Positions 23,401-35,582 of a stretch of DNA of 64,000 nt are shown one piece after another; the first letter of the stretch is position 1; each line of letters begins with the position of its first letter. Both the position numbers and the translations under genes were made by a program. The notes under the pieces were generated by a model. The model saw nothing but the letters and a program-made list of their open reading frames with translations. It made no database searches and was not told the origin of the DNA. Source of the stretch: Saccharina japonica (lineage: Eukaryota; Sar; Phaeophyceae; Laminariales; Laminariaceae). The stretch is from the NCBI GenBank assembly GCA_008828725.1, contig MEHQ01000176.1, forward strand, positions 372,001-436,000, read 5' to 3'.

Positions 23401-26400
23401 AAACGTTTTGCCGTTTACCTCGATCAGCATACCACTATATCCTTGAACGGTATTAGGTTTTGGTGTTGGCTTAGTTTGTGGATGGCGTTGCTTGAACAAG
23501 TACACATCGTTCTTGCGTACATGTTACGTTTATCTCATCAAATTTCGACTTTGTCAAATGCGATACTTGTGTCTACCTCGTCTCTACTATTCACAGTGGC
23601 CGTTCTGGCAGACGTCTGGCATTTCGATAGCAAGAGTTTGGTTCATGTTGGTTTTAAACAATTCAGTCCCTTCACCAAAACTTCCCACAGTAGTTGTGTT
23701 TTTTTTTCATTGAATGTACAACCCATGCATTACCCTAGTTGAGACAATTTTGAATCGTCGATCGAAATTCAGTCAGACATTGGCGTACGACCTAGTTTTA
23801 CGTGGGGTGCTATATCCGCCGGCTTGTCTGATCGAAATTGTTCCATTTTAATGAGAAACGGAATTGTTCCCTTCTTCATTGGGGACGGATGTTGGTGTCA
23901 TTTTCCCTGCTGTAACGCAAATATTCGCACATCATGCACTATGTTATTGTTTCGGTTTAGGTGATGATGGGAGCGTTGCCGGCCAGCTGGCGTGGCAGCC
24001 TCGTCATCGTGGACCACATGGCGGGATTAGTAAGTACACAGTCAACCTGACGATATCTACCACTATGCTCATCCTTTCGAAGTATGTGGTATCAACACGA
24101 AGCTATTGTAGACCGCAGTCGTCTCAGTATTGAATTTGCCACGCGCAGATCCACAGAAGCTGTATTGACAGGAAGCAATCACCATGTGGACCCGAGCTAC
24201 GTTGGGAAAAATCTATCGGCGTTAGACAACTTGCCCGAGAAGCCCTGTACCTTGATCAAGGAATGAATTAAACATTTTCGACTTACCGCGGCATACCCGG
24301 GAATGCCAGCTATGTATACCTCGTTTTGATAAGTCAAAGTGCACGATCGCTCAGCACTTGAAAACACGTGAACATGCTGCCCCTACCGCAACCTTCGCCC
24401 GTGGACCACATGTATAATCTCTCCCTCTCTTACCGGCGGCAAGGTTCACTGACTTCCGTGACAGCTCACACGATTGTCTTGATCTCCCGAAACGATACGC
24501 ACGCGTGCGTATCAGGGGGCGTACTGGGACCAAGAAAATCCGACAAGAACGGTTTTGAAGGATATCGGCATGAGCTACCTAAGGAAACATGATGAAAGCG
24601 ACTGCGGCTATGAAAAAATGTCTGCCTACCAGGACAAGGATCCTCGGACAACGTTCATGAGTGTTTTTCCGGTAGGTAGAAGTTGTGGTCTTCTACAAAA
24701 GCGTAAACGCGGCATCTAACCATCGACGCTGACACTACCGGCGCGAACAAGACTCACGATTTCTTGTGTTTATGTAATAGCCAGGGAATAGCAGCACCAC
24801 ATCGCGCATCATTTTCAACGTATTGTACAAAGGCCACCCTTGCATTCGAGACATCACCCCTTTAGTCTCTCTCAGGCTCAACGCACGACATTCGCTATTC
24901 CCGATTGTGTTTGATAAGATGCGTACTCGCCGTCCGATAAGCAATGGTAACGGCTACGTAGAGCAAACTCATACCTCAATAGGTAAATTGAATTGCATAG
25001 CTGCTCAACAATTTCCTTATTTGGAGAACGAGATACGCATAAACCATGAATCCCACAGAATTTCTCGCCAGGAAGGGAGCGACCAGTCGAGTGTGAGTGC
25101 AGGGAAATACTGTTTTTTGGTCGACGTGTAACTCATCTGGATGAATATGGAGTCTACGTCGGCTTGGGTATATCCAGATTGTTAACTATGAAACCCCTGA
25201 AATCTAAAAGTTAGGCTTAGCCGACCGGACTGTATGACATTGACTTCGTTCGTAAACATTGTAGTGTCAGATATAAAATGTCTCCGTAGCCTTGTTGTTG
25301 TTTTATTTAGACAAATCGACCATACATTTCTCGACGCACGTAATAACCTCTTATACGGCGTTGACATCGCGTCACGGCACCGGGGTGCCGTTGTTCGCTA
25401 ACGCAGATGTATCAGTCGAAGCTCTTCGAAAATGAGTACACAAAGGGGGGGAAACGGTGGTACGGTGGGAACCAACACCTTCACTACGTGTCTACAAGAT
25501 CTAGCGTGGAAACGTATCATGGATCCAAGCTGGTGCATTCTACGATGACTGAGATGATTTCCAATGTGAGCCGCCAATAGCATCCGCCGGTAGTAACGAT
25601 ATCTTGCGCGTTACTGACGGTACAGCAGGCGCCTCGATCCGGTGACATGATGCGTATCCATGCATGCGCGTCCTCGAAATCGAAAAGTGAAAATATTGAG
25701 GCAGGCATGCGCGCTAACGCGCACCCGCTTGGTATATAGGTACTGGTAGCTATCGATGGGCTCAATATTGTATACTTGGAGTATATTATTTATTCTCAGG
25801 ATCAATTGGCTAACGTATAATCTGAGGGTTGGTTTCGTAGACGGGCAGCATTAATGTGCCTGCGCCGTCGATCAGTACTACATCAGTAGTGATACGTTCG
25901 GGGGCAAGCCGATTATCCGGGTCGTGGAGCAGGAATACATTAATAAAACTTATGATTCAACACTTGAAATCGGTATTTTTGACCGGGTGTTTCGTTTTTT
26001 TCGTGTTAACAGATTTTAGTCGGTAAGGCTGTGGGAACAAAACAGGCGTTGTACGCTGAGTCCGGGATCAAAGGCAACGTCACTAAGGGGAGCGCGACGG
26101 CCCCAGATACGTTTCAGGTAAGTGCTCGTTTTGGTAGCCGGCTCCCGTGTGTTCTACACTACCCTCCAATCGCGGTAGAGGAAGCATTCGTCGCCCCATT
26201 GCCTACAATACTGCCAGTGCGATTCTTCGCCTCCTCGGACTTCCGCTTGCACATTCCATGTGTCTGTTATGGCGAAATATAGTGTCACAGGAAAAACTGG
26301 GATTGCGTCAATGTTGATATTTTGGCAGCAAGTCGGAGCGACCTGTTTGATTCAATGTCGATTTTCTTTCAAATGGAGTTGACTTTGTGTGCGCTGCAGG

Positions 26401-26829
26401 TGAGTAATTCCGCATATTTGACGTGGTTTCATTGTTGACCGAGCAACGATCTATGCAACAATGCGTTTAGCGTGTCTTCCCAGGGGTGCGGCGTACAACG
26501 GCCATTCAAATGTGTTGGAATCATCTTCACGCCGACATACACCCCTGGACGTCCCTTGTTGCGGTGAATTCTTGTACAACTTATATTTCCGTTCGCGTCA
26601 GATGTGCACGGACTGCCCTTCGTCTTTGCTGCCACTGCACGTTCAGCCAAGGCCTAATGTCGTATGCAACAATATATCGGCCTTCCCTGGCAATGCTCCA
26701 ATGGGGGAAGTATGGGACAAGGAATTATGCCCAGAGTGGTGTATGGAAACAGCGCCTGTCAGCCAGACACCGACCGAATCCGGCCCTGTTGACGTGCGGA
26801 TATGTCCAGTGGAAGAGTCACATCCCTGA
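20447..26829 (+). CDS. Secreted filamin-repeat / PC-esterase-like (NXPE-type) protein, 8 exons
   Basis: Exons: 20447-20605, 20993-21733, 22874-23083, 23961-24029, 24516-24671, 25407-25565, 26013-26117 and 26602-26829 (TGA at 26827-26829). Together they give about 608 aa, with every intron in phase 0. Introns are GT-AG except intron 2, which has a GC donor (CAG|GCAAGT). Exon 1 encodes a signal peptide (MMVPSYFFALLGVLSSTANA). Residues about 58-172 form a filamin/ABP280-type repeat: GVPASFNILLAD, NGNGTLTATYESS, GTYSVHI, IVGSPFTLSIKG. The esterase-like part follows: SFWRPGTWL, then ILILGGSVQRGVFL with a candidate nucleophile Ser at residue 254. Further motifs are PSVIFVPSG, LPASWRGSLVIVDHM, AYWDQENPTRT, and RWYGGNQHLHY with His 468 and 470. 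The last exon starts with a Cys-containing tail, CTDCPSSLLPLH. Frame and splice phase continuity make an intact gene likely. Substrate unknown; a cell-wall polysaccharide or other extracellular role is inference. Confidence 0.85.
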
Positions 26830-26939
26830 TTATCTGAAGTAGAGCAAGCGTACAGCGTTGTTTTTGTTACCTTCTTAGCTGGAAGATATTTAGTCGATAG
26901 GCACAACCAACGACAATATGTATTGTACGGGGGGGGAAA

Positions 26940-27680
26940 GAGGCAGGGAAGGGTTCTTGACAGACAAGTACTCGTTGGGTTAGGTACAACGAGCAGTTGC
27001 TCCCGATGAGAAATTATTGCGCTGAAGGCCGACCCATGCGGCCAGCCGTCTTACAACAGTGCGCCGTGTTGTGATCAGTGTTAATACTCGTGCCACGATA
27101 GAGATAGCACTTTCGGGCGGAAACGTTTTCTTTATGGTCGGGCTCCTCAATCCAAACTGGTTAGATTTTCTCCCTTGTATTGGAATATCTTTCACGTGAG
27201 ATCCAGGTCACGAACTTGTTCATTTGGTAGCACTTTGTTTTTCGCCAAATCTAATGTTTCGGCGACGTATGGAGCTCCTTAAGTGAGGAGCTCAGAAAAA
27301 ACAGGGCGCACGTCTATCGTAGCATGCGTCCTAAGGAGGATTGACCTTTCATGATTGGAACGAAAGCGTGCAACTATACGGAGGCCAGAACGTCCATGCA
27401 TTAAAATGAATGACTGCCCCCCCCCCAACCCTGGGGAATCCCACGCTATCTACAATCGAGGTATCACTTCCTGGCCACAACACCTCTTGTGTGGTGGGGC
27501 GGCGCTTCTCAACTGATGAACTTCCATGCGTCGTTGGAGTGTCATTCGGAGGTTGCACTACCCATGGGATCTTGCTTCAAGCGCAGCTTATCACTGTGCC
27601 CAAGTTGTACATCGCTGTCCTTGAGCGGCCCCTTCCGTCCAAACACACACAACTAATGCGTGGTTTGAAAAAACAAAACC
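26940..27680. other. Intergenic region after the filamin/esterase gene
   Basis: No recognised gene. A short palindrome, GGAGCTCCTTAAGTGAGGAGCTC, sits near 27270-27292. The open frames across 27410-27685 show no motif. Confidence 0.3.
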
Positions 27681-27689
27681 GTTAATTTA

Positions 27690-27990
27690 TAGCAGCAATC
27701 CTATGTCTGGCACAATGAGCACATAGTATGACTGCTTACCGACCAATGCATATTTGCTTTCTTAGGGCATGGACCATCTCCCGGCCAACTTCTGTATTGT
27801 TATTACTTGTCTCTAGGGGGTGTTGGGTCCCTTACATCTGCAAGGGAGGGCAGCCATTGGTGTATTTGCATCAGGACCAGAGATTTATCAGCAGCCAGAT
27901 GTATTGTATCATTCCGCAGCTCCGATTCAAGATCCACGCCCGCGTTCGCCGCGTAGGACGCTACGGGCGGTCGAATTAGAGAGCTCTGTT
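27690..27990 (+). other. Duplicated gene segment, copy 2 (possible exon)
   Basis: Homologous to 17885-18190. After CTCTAG it reads GPLHLQGRAAIGVFASGPE and remains open for about 75 codons. Family not recognised; it could be an exon of a neighbouring undetected gene or a remnant. Confidence 0.4.
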
Positions 27991-28399
27991 TGTTCCGTTT
28001 CGAATACTCGCCGATGTCGGGGAGAAAATGCGTTAAAGCAGTATCAGCATTCGGAGTAACCTCCATGCTTCAAATTCGTCTAGGAACAGGAGATATCAGA
28101 GTTGGTGTTACGTCACAAGTAATTTGTGGGAGATACGAGGCGTCGGACAGGCCGGCGCCTGACACAAACGCATTCCCTATGCCCGACGCTCTCTGAAACT
28201 GCCAAGAGGGGTATGGTTCAAGAAATACAGCTAGAGACATGTCGGTTTGAGAAGGGAGGCATGAAATGTCGAAATCTTTCCGTGCAAGTAGTGAAAATGC
28301 AAGAACAAAAACTGAAATGTTTTTTAGAACGACTGCGGTGGTCTTATACTTTTTGCTGGAAGGGCCCCCATAAAGCAGGAGCCTCATGAACGGATCGGT

Positions 28400-29510
28400 G
28401 CACCCCTGGCGTGGAATGCATCCTATGCGAGTAGGGAACGCAGCGGCGAGAGGGGCGGGGGTCTACTCATGTCGTGCACGACCGTAGTCGTATGACCGTT
28501 GATCCTCGCCTCCCTACAATGCCGAGACGGTGCACGTTGGGTTTTCACCAACCAGCCAGACATTGCTTGCTCCATGCGCGAAGCTCCGTGAGGTGTTGGG
28601 CGAGTCACACCAAGGGTGTGCTACATCCTACTAAGAACCGGCTGTGAGGCGGACATGCATATGGTCGACAGTCTCAAACGAATTGATATACATTCTGGGG
28701 TGGCCACTTCCCGAGACAGCAATGGGTAATGCTTTGTATCTTCCTCGTGGGTGCCGTTGAAAATACACACTACGTGATACGATACCTTCCGCTAGTGCGG
28801 CGTTGAGGTGCTCAATCCCGCACAAATGATATAACAAGACCGCCAGCCTTGATGACCCCCATAACAAGAAAAACAAAACTCAACGGCACCCTGGTTGTCT
28901 ACCTCACGCAGTGACAGGCGTCTTTTACAGCGTCGTCGTCAATCGACGTCAACCCAGCTATACATATATATACATATAAAATATGGATGGGGGGGGGGGG
29001 GGTACTCATGTCGGGCACGGCCGTAGTTGCATGACTATAGACCCTCGCATCCCTACAATGCGGGGACGGATAACGTTGAGTGTTCACCAAACAGGCGGAC
29101 ATTGCACGAAGCGCGAAGCGTCGTGATATATTGGGCGAGTCGCACGGAGGGCGAGCTCCATCCTGCTAAGAACCACCTGTGAGACGGACTTGCCTATGGA
29201 CGACAGCTTCCAATGAATCGATTTGATATAGAGTGTCGTCATTTCCAGAGATAGCAATGGGTATTACTCTGTGTCTGCCTCATGGGTGCCTTACCATATA
29301 CACATTACATGGCATGATCATTCCCCTTGTGTAGAGTTGAGGTTCTTAACCGCGCACAAATGACCTAACCAAAACCCCTGCCTTGGTGACCGCCAAAAAC
29401 CAAAACGGTACCCTGATTGTCTAACTCACGCAATGAGAGGCGTGTTTTACAGCGTCGTCGCCAACCCAAAGTATAAATATAGTACACATGTATTGAGGGT
29501 GTGGGGGGGG
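28400..29510. repeat. Two tandem copies of a unit of about 560 bp
   Basis: 28400-28990 and 28990-29510 align along their length. Shared landmarks in order are a GGGG-run followed by TACTCATGTCG, CCCTACAATGC, GACATTGC, TTGGGCGAGTC, CTAAGAACC, GACAGCAATGGGTA/GATAGCAATGGGTA, CGCACAAATGA, and GGCG(T/G)(C/G)TTTTACAGCGTCGTCG. The copies are diverged by substitutions and small indels, and neither carries a frame open in both. Function unknown. Confidence 0.75.
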
Positions 29511-29511
29511 G

Positions 29512-29906
29512 TTACTTCGAAAACTATATTCCAGGTAGTGTTGCTATCTGCAGGATGCGGTCTGTCTGCTGCCTGCATCAATGAAAACGGTGAAAGAGTT
29601 GAATCGTACCACGTATGTTCTACCGGGAGCGGCTGTACCATATCGTGTGACCGTGACCTTAGTCCACGAACAAAACAAACAAGACGAAACAAGTACCAGA
29701 TGGGGCATGTGTTTATTACGCGTATTTACCGGGATAAAACGCTGGTAGTACTGTGTGTGGTGCCGTTCACACTAAACCGACAGGGCTATACAAAGTCAAG
29801 GAGTTCAACTTGCGTCTGGCACCAGTGCCCTGTCCAGTATATATCCACGCTCCTTGGGCACGAACTACAAGCTACACCGCACACGTTGCACAGTATACAT
29901 ATATAA
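29512..29906 (+). other. Open frame of uncertain status
   Basis: After GCTATCTGCAG at 29551 (a possible acceptor), two frames stay open for more than 50 codons. One reads CGLSAACINENGERVESYH; the other reads LLPASMKTVKELNRTTYVLP. Neither matches a family I know, and no confident splice partners were found. Confidence 0.2.
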
Positions 29907-30539
29907 TGGAAAGGAACGGAGGTGCCAAGAGACGCGGCCACAATACTAAGAAGGGGGCTTAAGGCACGTTAAGTATACGCACGATAGAAACAAGTGTGCC
30001 CGAACTGGATACGTGTTTGGTGTGATTTCGTAAGAAATTGTATATTCCAGCTCAACACGTGAGAAATTTGCTTGGCAAGGGCCGAGGGAAGACACTGCTC
30101 GCACGCCAATACCTTGTCTGTTTTTGTGCTTGCATTCGGTGATATCATGCATAGGCAGGTGTCAGCGTTGCCTCTGCATATCGTATTCGACGAATTGTGC
30201 CAGCGAGCGCCTCCGAACCTTCCTCGAACGCAGTTGCCTCAGATGCGTTACTGGAGAGGCCCTACTGTTTGCGAATCTTACGTTATTTGCTCGTTGGTTT
30301 TCATGCGCGCTGGTGTAACGATGGTTGGACCGTTATATCTGTGAAATGAGGGTTCGAACGTCATATATATATACCCCGATGGTCCTCAAATGTTCCACAT
30401 AAAAACCAAATCCTCAAAAGATGCACCAATAATACGTGTTCTCGTGCGCGCGAAAATAAGAACCGTTAGATCTCCTAAATATCCGAATGGTTGTTCCAAA
30501 TATTGCTAATATGTGCTCCTTCCGTTAATGGTGCGCAGA

Positions 30540-31000
30540 AACCCTAAACTGACGCTGTTTTCTGCCCCGAAGCGGAGCGTGACGAACTAACTCCGCGGCC
30601 ACTACTTAGTAACGGTTCGGCATTGTCCGTCATCTCACCCACCTTCCTCCAATTTAAGCTGGTCTGACGCCGTCTGTGCTAATTTTTGCTGCACCCTTCC
30701 GCCGTGGTCGAACGCACACTTGCAGCCGTCCCAATATTAAGGGACGGGGGTCTCCATAGTTCGGTGCTGCCATTGTTTGACAACACGACTACATTTATTT
30801 AGCGTCAGTTACGACATGACTCGTTCATGCCATCAGACGCCGGGACGAATCAGATCATGTCTAATACAATGTTCCTTGCATTTCATCAAATTTCAACGCA
30901 AGATCGCACTGGTTTGAAGCAGATACAGACGTGATATGGGAACCGAGCAGACGGTATTTGGCTACGTCGTTCGAGACATATATGGCATGTCGTACCGATT
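30540..31000 (+). pseudogene. Decayed paralogue of the minus-strand gene at 32072-33879
   Basis: Matches 33500-34050 in inverse orientation over about 450 bp. The 3' splice site of exon a is kept (AATTTAAG|CTGGTCTGACGCCG at 30657-30659), but the frame reaches TAA after about 23 codons. The second exon-like block is better kept: SHWFEADTDVIWEPSRR, against SHWMEADTDVMLKSR in the relative. It is probably a dead duplicate. Confidence 0.6.
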
Positions 31001-32071
31001 AGGGAAGATGTTTGTGATGCAGAGGTGAGGGAAACTCGTCGTCTACGAAGATTTGAGGTTGTACATTGTATGGCAAATAATCCTCGGCTTGGGCGACTTA
31101 CCCCCGGATGCCGCATCAACTGGGTGACTAGGCTGGAGGCGTCAGGTGGTGTTTGTTTTTAACCCAGAGTCGTAATATGTATACCAGTATGTACTGCTGT
31201 GGAGTCTGTGACTAAATGGTAGACTCATGAGTGTGTATGAAGCCTCGGGAATCAGTTCATATACATCAGGCCAGTCATAAGCTCGTACATGTGTGTCTTG
31301 AGTACTCCTTGTGTGTCGTTGAAAGCGAGAAACTTCATGAACTTTACCAGTATCATACGGACCCTATCATTATTTACAACAATACACTAACCTAATCACT
31401 CTTCCCGAAAAGCAAAGTTGGGACCTCGATGTTCGTCGATGAGGATCTTGCAGCGTTATCCACCACGCATGATGTATAGCCAGTCCCTTCGTTTTTCCAA
31501 GAGATATATCACTACCTACTCCTTATCTGGCTGTCTTATGCTGCACCTGGGGGGATTACTGTGCCGTCGAGGCAATCGCCGGGGTCTGAAGCACGCTGAA
31601 GTTGGGGTAATCGTGCGGCGGAATCGGATATATGGCTCATAGCCAACCGTAGACCGATGTCGGCGCCCTAACTACGACAATAATGGCCCACCAAACTATT
31701 GGGATAGCGGGTTTCACCTCGGACACTAAGCCTAGGCCAACCATACACCACTAAGCTTGGCGAGGGTTTTAGGGGTTGAGCGGGCTCCGTGGTTTGGGTG
31801 ATAAAACTATGATTGTTATTTTAAACACTTGGATGCACGTCAGAAGCGATCATATCGAGGAAGAAGAAACGATTTCGACCCACACTACAGATTGGGCCGC
31901 TTCCTTCAAGGTGTTGCCTACCAATGCACATCTATGACGATTGGCGCCGGATGATAGCGACCGCCCAAAGCCCGTCAAGCGTTGACATAAATCGTTGGTT
32001 TAGGCCACGCGGCGACTCTTGCCCGTTCCCTCACAACGGGCGTCATTTCTAGATATTTGCCAAGCTAGGGT

Positions 32072-33879
32072 TTACTCGTTGCACACCACACAGGCAAACT
32101 TCATAGTACGAGGATAAACCATAGTCGTCATCACTGCGATTCTCGTACAGGTTACTCCCTCTTCGGTGTCCTGTGGCTCCTGATCGCCAGTGCTAGCAGA
32201 ATCCAAGTTCACAAATGCCCCTGCCATTCGTTCTATTTTGGCGCAGACACGAGTGTTTGTGCTCGAGTACACTGGCCTACAATATCCCCGCAAACTACCA
32301 GAAGGATCAATCACAAACGAACACTAAACTTCATGCGCCTCACTTCGGGACTGCTCCCTTAATCTCCTTTCCTCCACACGGTGTGCGTGTGTGCCTGCAC
32401 AGTAGGATCGGGTACAATAGGCGTACGAATCACGTAGACAAATTTCGAACCTGTCAATATCGACGTCGGCGCACACTCGAAGTCGCTGGCCGTCAATCGT
32501 CAGTCTATCAAGGTGCACGCCAGGGCAGCCGTAAAAGGCAGATGTAGTACCAAAGTCGTGTCTCGCGAACCACGTCGATTTGGCAACAAAAGCTGCAGGC
32601 ACTAACCTTGACTTGTGCAAAGAAGCTTCATACGTGAAAAGTTCCAGACGTTTTTTTTTCCTGGACGCATGCTATGCTATGATAGAGGTCGTCATATTGT
32701 TTCCGAGGGAGATCGCTTCAGGAGCTCTATACTTCACCCAAAGACGGATTCGGGAGGAAACCAGAAAAAGCAACCGGATGATAAAACCCATGGCCTAACC
32801 ATACAACGAAAAATACTGCTACTCGAAAATAGAATTCCGGCGGTTGGGGGTCAAGGAGCCCCGCTATTCAGATACGTTTTCAGCCACAATGTGCTACCTC
32901 TATCGTTGCAGGCGTCCCTGACTTGATCTGGTCGAGATGTCCGCGAAAGCTCAAAAACGCCAACTTGTTTTTGCATTCGTATAAAAAATGTAATTTTCGA
33001 TCCAGATTGAATTTGGTGGAGACAGACTGCTGAAGAGACAAGAAAATGTAACTTTCGATACGCTATTCGCCGTCCATCAAGACATATTTCTACAACCCGA
33101 TTCCGTATATCATACATATTCAAGTAATTACAAAAAAATCGCATTTTTTCGATGCTCAGCTCAGTTGTGAGAAGTGCACGCTGACTTTTTAACCTTGTAC
33201 TTGAGCCGTACGTTTACATGGATTGGGTATCGGCCCTAATTTGTATTTTAATGTGCTAGGTTTGGCCGCCTTTGCATGATTTTGGATATTGGATCGGTCA
33301 TGTCTATCTCGAAACAACCAAAAGACCCTCATTGCGTCGACTAGCGCATGACCTACACTGTGTAAAACAATCAAGTCCAAATACGTAAAAGTGATGTGGG
33401 CATGGAAAATTCGACGTTTGAACAATTTTGTGGATAGCCCAGCTCGTACGCGAGCCGGAGTGGGTGGATATGATGTGAATCGTCGATTTCGTTAGGACCG
33501 TCGTCAAACCTGCTGTTGCGTCTCCCCTTCCGTTGCTTAGGTTAGGTTTGGCGGCGACGACATGCCCTATCCATCCGGCTTTGCCAGAGACAACCTTCTC
33601 GATTTCAACATCACGTCTGTATCTGCTTCCATCCAGTGCGATGTCGAGCTGAAATTGGACGAAATGCAGCAAACGTTATTCTAGCCCTGGATCGGATTGA
33701 TTCCGGCGTCTGATGGCATCACTTACTCAGTTCTGACGCGAAATGCAACCGTTTTGGCAAACAATGGAGGCACAGAACTATGAAGACGCCCGCCCCGTAT
33801 GTATAGGAACAACCGTAAATCTGTGTTCGACGAGCGAGGTGGGGTACCGCAAAGTTTCATACAAGCGGCGTCAAACGAG
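32072..33879 (-). CDS. Multi-exon gene of unknown function (partial model)
   Basis: Read on the minus strand. Exon a 33879-33727 (phase 2 in, phase 2 out) starts SFDAACMKLCGTPPRSSN and contains LRLFLYIRGGRL. Exon b 33648-33595 reads SHWMEADTDVMLKSR. Exon c 33029-32898 reads QSVSTKFNLDRKLHFLYECK and ends at GAG|GTAGCA. Exon d 32611-32451 includes STWFARHDFGTTSAFYGCPG and LRVCADVDI. Exon e 32276-32072 includes VYSSTNTRVCAKIERM and ends VVCNE, stop TAA 32074-32072. Exons c-d-e join in phase (0, then 2). Exons a-b also join in phase, but b to c needs at least one missed exon or a different acceptor, and the 5' end is unknown. The exon a acceptor is conserved in two decayed relatives, which supports coding. 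Many Cys residues suggest an extracellular protein, but there is no family assignment. Confidence 0.5.
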
Positions 33880-34299
33880 CTTAAAATGGAAGGAGGTTAG
33901 TAAAGTGGCGGATTATGGCTAACACCTCAGTGGTGGCCGCGGAGAGTATTCGTCACGACTAGCTTCGGGTCCGAAACAATCGTCAGTTTAGAGTTTATGT
34001 GCACCATTGACCGAAGGAGGCCGTGTTAGCACGTATTGGTAATGACCATTCGGATATTGGTAATAGCAAACGGTTCCAATTTTCCTGCTCACGAGAACAC
34101 ATATTTTATTGGTCGGACATGTGAGGACCGTTGGGGCATGAATATGACGATCCAACGTTTCTTGAAATCGCCCGCATGAAGACGTAAGAGTAAATGAAGT
34201 AGGATCCGTACACAGTAGGGCCCCTTATGTAACGCAACTGAGGCATCTGCCTTCGCCGAAGATTCGGAGGAGCTCGCTAACACAGTTCAACAGATCCAA

Positions 34300-34880
34300 T
34301 AAGTAGAGGGACTGCTGACACCTGCCAATGCATGATGTTATCGAATACGAGCACGGAAACAGATAATGTATGCACGTGCGAACCATTTTTAACGTCGAGG
34401 GGCTGAAATATGATTTTATTACAATAACCTGGAAATATTTTCAAAGTTCAGCGACACTGTCGCGGTACGAAAACTGTTGCAAATTTGCCACACTTTAGGG
34501 CGAGCACCAAATAGTACATCACAGGGTGGTGCACGTTCGGTTTAGCTGTGACGCTGGAGTCATAGCAGAACTGCCGAAAACCGAACAACAAATAAAAGCA
34601 GTGGTGCTTTCAGGTGTCTATCGTTTGACAGGAAAATAGACAAACAATGGTTACGCTTTTTGGGCAAAGCGACATAGGTGTTAACATCTATAATATCAAG
34701 CAAAACAATCAGCACAATGATTCTGGGTGGTGGCACGGATGGGGGGGGGCGGCGTTGCGAAAAAAACAATTTCGAATCACTATCAATACCGTGTACCTGG
34801 TACCATATTGTTCTCCCCCTTTCGCTGAATTAATTAAGCATCCATCCTTCGAAGGGGAGAAATAAACACAACTGACCATA
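34300..34880. other. Unassigned intergenic stretch
   Basis: No repeat or exon recognised. Confidence 0.3.
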
Positions 34881-34888
34881 AACAGAAA

Positions 34889-35130
34889 TGCCGAGTAGAG
34901 TAACGGGTGTGCTTTACGGTCTGTCGGGAGCCACAGGCAACTGTGAAGGTGTGGTCTACGAGGTAGACGGAAAAACGCACAACATCATACAGGCGGCGCC
35001 GACCGAGCTAACACTTGGCGAGGGGGGGTTAATATGATGAGCGGTGGCCAACGTCGTGGCGATGGTGTCAGAGGTTTTTGTTCGGTTTCGTTTGTTGAAA
35101 ACGCATCGCAGGTTCGGGGTCGCTGAGGGC
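34889..35130 (-). pseudogene. Fragment of the same gene family as 32072-33879
   Basis: On the minus strand GTGTTAG|CTCGGTCGGCGCC at 35009-35007 repeats the exon a acceptor, and the frame reads SVGAACMMLCVFPSTS followed by a stop. Similarity fades beyond. The apparent plus-strand ATG frame at 34888-35037 is an antisense by-product of this fragment. Confidence 0.5.
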
Positions 35131-35224
35131 AAGCGGATACGCGCACACTTTTCGAATATACGCGCGGGAAACATTTAGAAGCCAAACTCCTCTAGGAAAT
35201 ATATTTGGTAGTTTGTGTGGTGTA

Positions 35225-35400
35225 GCCGATGTCACCCCTCCAAGATGTGACACTTCAACCGCCACCCATTGTTATTTGCGGCTTTCCGTCGCATTGACGA
35301 CAAAGCTGGTCGGTCATATTACCTTCACCTTGTTTGGCGAACTGTAAATCAAAACAAATCATAAAGCAAGCATGGCGGCTGGCCAAGCCGGCGCGCATGT
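35225..35400 (+). repeat. R4 dispersed repeat, copy 2
   Basis: Matches 18995-19165 in the same orientation: GACGACAAAGCTGGTCGGTC, TTACCTTCACCTTGT and AAGCAAGCATGGCGGCT. Confidence 0.55.
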
Positions 35401-35442
35401 GAGGCAACCATATGTAAAACCGTATCTAGTTTTACTGGTACC

Positions 35443-35506
35443 GTGGGGGTCCCACTTTAGTTCGGTTATGATCACTCACCGTCACCGACTAAAAGTGGGA
35501 CCCCGC
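35443..35506. mobile_element. Miniature hairpin related to the CAGTGGGGGTCCC TIR family
   Basis: GTGGGGGTCCCACTTTAGT and its inverse, ACTAAAAGTGGGACCCCGC, flank about 26 bp. The arm sequence resembles the ends of 5329-6921. Confidence 0.6.
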
Positions 35507-35582
35507 CCTAAACCGGCATAGAGCGCTACAGCACTAACGTGGGATATACGGGGCAACCTTAGGTTGAGGCTGCACTGCATAA

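Noticed and set aside
26020..26117. Acceptor at GATTTTAG for exon 7 of the filamin/esterase gene
   Set aside because: It breaks the phase. The acceptor GTTAACAG seven bases upstream keeps phase 0 and links to exon 8.
32945..33029. Alternative frame of exon c (SLSPPNSIWIENYIFYTNAK)
   Set aside because: It would join exon b in phase but stops after 24 codons. The other frame runs to a donor and joins exons d and e in phase.
34888..35037. 49-codon + strand frame with a good-looking ATG start
   Set aside because: The opposite strand carries a gene-family fragment with a conserved splice acceptor, so this frame is antisense coincidence.
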